Below are positions 61,688 through 64,000 of a DNA stretch of 64,000 nucleotides, piece after piece. Source of the DNA: Nocardia amamiensis (GTDB lineage Bacteria > Actinomycetota > Actinomycetes > Mycobacteriales > Mycobacteriaceae); assembly GCF_015477605.1 (NCBI RefSeq), contig NZ_JADLQX010000003.1:310001-374000 (forward strand), written 5' to 3'. The notes beneath the pieces are model-generated. The model made no database searches and was not told the DNA's origin. It worked only from the letters and a program-made list of their open reading frames with translations. A program made the translations under genes and the position numbers. Each line of letters starts with the position of its first letter. Within the stretch, counting starts at the first letter, position 1.

Positions 61688-62170
61688 TCGTCTCCACCGC
61701 TCGTCCTGGGTCACGCAACTCGGGTGGGCCTGAATCGCCTTGGTCGAGCCTATGCCTTCCTTATGCCGTTCCCGTTATGGCAAACTATCCGCGAATTGTG
61801 ATCCAGGCAACTGAATGCGTCCAGGAAAGCGCTACGGAAGCGGCCGGAAACAAGGAGAACCGGCACCGTCGAGGTCTGTTCAGTTGTGTTAACAAATGTA
61901 AAGCGCGAGAGAACCGGTCGTTTCCAAAGCATCACCGACCCTGCAGTAACTAACCGCCCCCGAGTCGCTTTTGACCAGGTCATCGAGCATCCGCCCTGGT
62001 CGACCCGCCCGGCGCGCCTCGTCCGCACCGCGGCACCGTGACCACCACGTTGCGGCGATCTCACAACTCACCACGCGCTCGAATGGGCTGTGAGAGAGTT
62101 GTTTGGCGAGCCGTCGACGTCTCCTTACCCTCGACACATCAGCCCGATTTAACAGCTCGAAGGGGACGTC
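61688..62170. other. narG upstream region, 483 bp
   Basis: No gene is supported. An ORF-like minus-strand frame (about 61750-61980) is probably noise. Features: a GTTAAC palindrome with TTGTG/CAA flanks near 61883-61893, and inverted CTCACA/TGTGAG-like elements near 62060 and 62090. It probably holds the nar promoter and binding sites for a nitrate or oxygen regulator, which I could not define. Confidence 0.4.
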
Positions 62171-64000
62171 GTGGTTAATTCGCGTACCCAGGGTCGCGGA
62201 CCCTCCGCCCCGGCCGCCGACGCCGGGGACGCCCTCCTGCGGCTGGGGAAATATTTCCACCGGGGCGAGGTGTCGTCCGACCAGCGGACGCTGCACAAGG
62301 TCGGCGGTCGCAGTGCCGACGAGTTCTACCGGGACCGCTGGTCGCACGACAAGGTGGTGCGCTCGACGCACGGCGTGAACTGCACGGGGTCGTGCTCGTG
62401 GAAGATCTACGTCAAAGACGGTGTGATCACCTGGGAGTCGCAGCAGACCGACTACCCGTCCGTCGGCGCCGACAAGCCGGAGTACGAGCCCCGCGGCTGT
62501 CCGCGCGGCGCGTCCTTCTCCTGGTACACCTACTCGCCCGCCCGGGTTCGCTACCCCTATGTGCGCGGCACGCTGCTGGAGTTGTACCGGGAAGCCAAGT
62601 CCCGGCTCAAGGACCCGGTGCTGGCCTGGGGCGAGATCGTCGAAGACCCTGATAAGGCGCGCAGCTACAAGGCCGCACGCGGCAAGGGCGGATTCGTCCG
62701 CGCCGAGTGGTGGGAGGCAGCCGAAATCGCCGCCGCCGCACACGTTTACACGATCAAGCAGTACGGACCGGACCGCGTCGCCGGTTTCTCGCCGATTCCG
62801 GCCATGTCGATGGTCAGCCATGCCGTCGGCGCCCGGTTCATCTCCCTGCTCGGCGGCTCCATGCTGTCGTTCTACGACTGGTACGCCGACCTGCCGGTGG
62901 CCTCGCCGCAGGTGTTCGGCGACCAGACCGACGTGCCGGAGTCCGCGGACTGGTTCGACGCCGGCTACCTCATCATGTGGGGTTCGAACGTGCCGGTGAC
63001 CCGGACGCCGGACGCGCACTACATGACCGAGGCGCGCTACCGCGGCCAGAAGGTGGTGGTGGTCTCCCCCGACTACGCCGACAACACCAAGTTCGCCGAC
63101 GAGTGGGTGCCCGCGCGTCCCGGCACCGACGCCGCCCTGGCCATGGCGATGGGCCACGTGGTGCTCGACGAGTTCTTCGTCAAGAAATCGACGCCGCGAT
63201 TCCTCGACTACGTCAAGCGCTACACCGATCTGCCGTTCCTCATCACGCTGGACGAGCGCGACGGGTCGTACGTGCCCGGAAAGTTCCTCACCGCCGCCGA
63301 TCTCGGCCACACCGGGGAGAACGTGCAGTTCCAGACGGTGCTGCTGAATGGCGAGGCGCAGCCGGTGGTGCCCAACGGGTCGCTCGGCCATCGCTTCGGC
63401 GAAGCGGGCGCGGGCAAGTGGAACCTCGATCTCGGGGACGTCGATCCCCTGCTGACTCTGTACGGCCGCACCGACGACGCTGCGGCCGTGCAGGTACCCC
63501 GCTTCGACAGTGACACCCCGGGCGTCCTCACCCGCGGTGTGCCGACCACGACGGTCGCGGGCAGGCTCGTCACCACGGTCTTCGATCTGCTGCTGGCTCA
63601 GTACGGCGTCGGCCGTGACGGCCTGCCCGGCACCTGGCCGAGCGGCTACGACGACGCGTCCGAGCCCTACACCCCGGCCTGGCAGGAGGCCATCACCGGC
63701 GTGCCCGCCGTGCAGGCCGAGCGCATCGCGCGGGAGTTCGCCGACAACGCCGACCGCTCCGGCGGCCGCTCGATGATCCTGATGGGCGCGGGCACCAACC
63801 ACTGGTTCCACTCCGACCAGATCTACCGCGCGTTCTTCACCCTGACCCTGCTCACCGGCTGCCAGGGCGTGAACGGCGGCGGCTGGGCGCATTACGTCGG
63901 TCAGGAGAAGTGCCGCCCGGTCACCGGCTGGTCCACGCTGGCCTTCGGGCTGGACTGGCAGCGCCCGCCGCGGCAGATGCAGGGCACGGTGTTCTGGTAT
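62171..64000 (+). CDS. narG: Respiratory nitrate reductase alpha subunit, 3' partial
   Basis: 610 codons are visible and the frame runs off the right edge; NarG usually has about 1230. The [4Fe-4S] FS0 ligands are clear: His and two Cys in STHGVNCTGSCSWKIYVKDG, and a third Cys in EPRGCPRGASFSWYTYSP. YDWYADLPVASPQVFGDQTD and WGSNVPVTRTPDAHYMTEA belong to the Mo-bis-MGD domain. It reduces nitrate at the membrane with NarH/NarI, expected downstream. GTG 62171 has GAAGGGGA upstream. Confidence 0.95.
   Translation, partial: MVNSRTQGRGPSAPAADAGDALLRLGKYFHRGEVSSDQRTLHKVGGRSADEFYRDRWSHDKVVRSTHGVNCTGSCSWKIYVKDGVITWESQQTDYPSVGADKPEYEPRGCPRGASFSWYTYSPARVRYPYVRGTLLELYREAKSRLKDPVLAWGEIVEDPDKARSYKAARGKGGFVRAEWWEAAEIAAAAHVYTIKQYGPDRVAGFSPIPAMSMVSHAVGARFISLLGGSMLSFYDWYADLPVASPQVFGDQTDVPESADWFDAGYLIMWGSNVPVTRTPDAHYMTEARYRGQKVVVVSPDYADNTKFADEWVPARPGTDAALAMAMGHVVLDEFFVKKSTPRFLDYVKRYTDLPFLITLDERDGSYVPGKFLTAADLGHTGENVQFQTVLLNGEAQPVVPNGSLGHRFGEAGAGKWNLDLGDVDPLLTLYGRTDDAAAVQVPRFDSDTPGVLTRGVPTTTVAGRLVTTVFDLLLAQYGVGRDGLPGTWPSGYDDASEPYTPAWQEAITGVPAVQAERIAREFADNADRSGGRSMILMGAGTNHWFHSDQIYRAFFTLTLLTGCQGVNGGGWAHYVGQEKCRPVTGWSTLAFGLDWQRPPRQMQGTVFWY

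Noticed and set aside
61750..62064. Minus-strand ORF upstream of narG
   Set aside because: It spans AT-richer intergenic DNA, has no recognisable domain and its codon use is unlike neighbouring genes.

Overview
The window is high-GC actinobacterial DNA. It carries a WhiB7 regulator with an AT-hook, an Rpf resuscitation factor, a mycothiol-dependent enzyme, mycoredoxin and an AdnAB helicase-nuclease. The block from about 29 to 54 kb (UPF0182, PDZ/Lon-like protease, DUF2342 protein, ThiF-like protein, ABC1 kinase, whiB7, uvrD2, mrx1, nudC, K+ channel, adnB, adnA, lipV, MGMT-like) follows the order I recall for Mycobacterium tuberculosis Rv3193c-Rv3204. The GTG-rich starts, GC bias and gene content point to a mycolate-producing member of Nocardiaceae, most likely Nocardia; this is inference from content, not a database match.

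Layout. 0-4.6 kb: small-molecule enzymes and regulators (SnoaL-like, nitroreductase, DUF6463/TetR divergent pair with a clear operator, mycothiol-dependent isomerase, PIG-L deacetylase) and a 26-codon microprotein gene. 4.8-10.4 kb: a putative light/B12-response cluster of photolyase, lipocalin, a MerR-B12 (LitR/CarH-like) regulator, a TIGR01777 epimerase and an NTF2-like protein, with 11-bp direct repeats upstream of the lipocalin and epimerase genes. 10.4-14.3 kb: sterol desaturase-like protein, a NarL-type two-component system and a VOC protein. 14.9-16.7 kb: Scr1-type HTH regulator with a DUF574 methyltransferase. 16.9-18.7 kb: a four-gene, translationally coupled, split cobalt nitrile hydratase/thiocyanate hydrolase operon. 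18.9-27.0 kb: an ADP-heptose/heptosyltransferase cluster whose HldE-type kinase domain has lost its catalytic Asp, while a separate PfkB kinase at the end keeps it.

27.0-28.9 kb: YaeQ, initiator tRNA-Met and an Rpf gene behind a long structured leader. 29-54 kb: the conserved mycobacterial-type block. whiB7 lies behind a roughly 540-nt leader holding a 112-codon upstream ORF and mutually exclusive hairpins. A MarR/EVE operon inserted in this block begins with an internally deleted SRPBCC remnant. 54-64 kb: VOC protein, a MobA-MoeA fusion, a basic Q-rich microprotein, DUF1330, a compact methionine-salvage operon (mtnAB fusion, mtnD, mtnC), a TIGR00725 protein and the start of narG, which runs off the window. 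The molybdenum-cofactor fusion gene and narG are compatible with molybdoenzyme metabolism, but they are separated by several operons.

The most notable signals are the whiB7 attenuation-like leader, the degenerate HldE kinase compensated by a second kinase, the LitR-like cluster with a B12 ligand-set variant, the split NHase/SCNase operon, the 26-aa hydrophobic microprotein, and the coupled SRPBCC deletion remnant.
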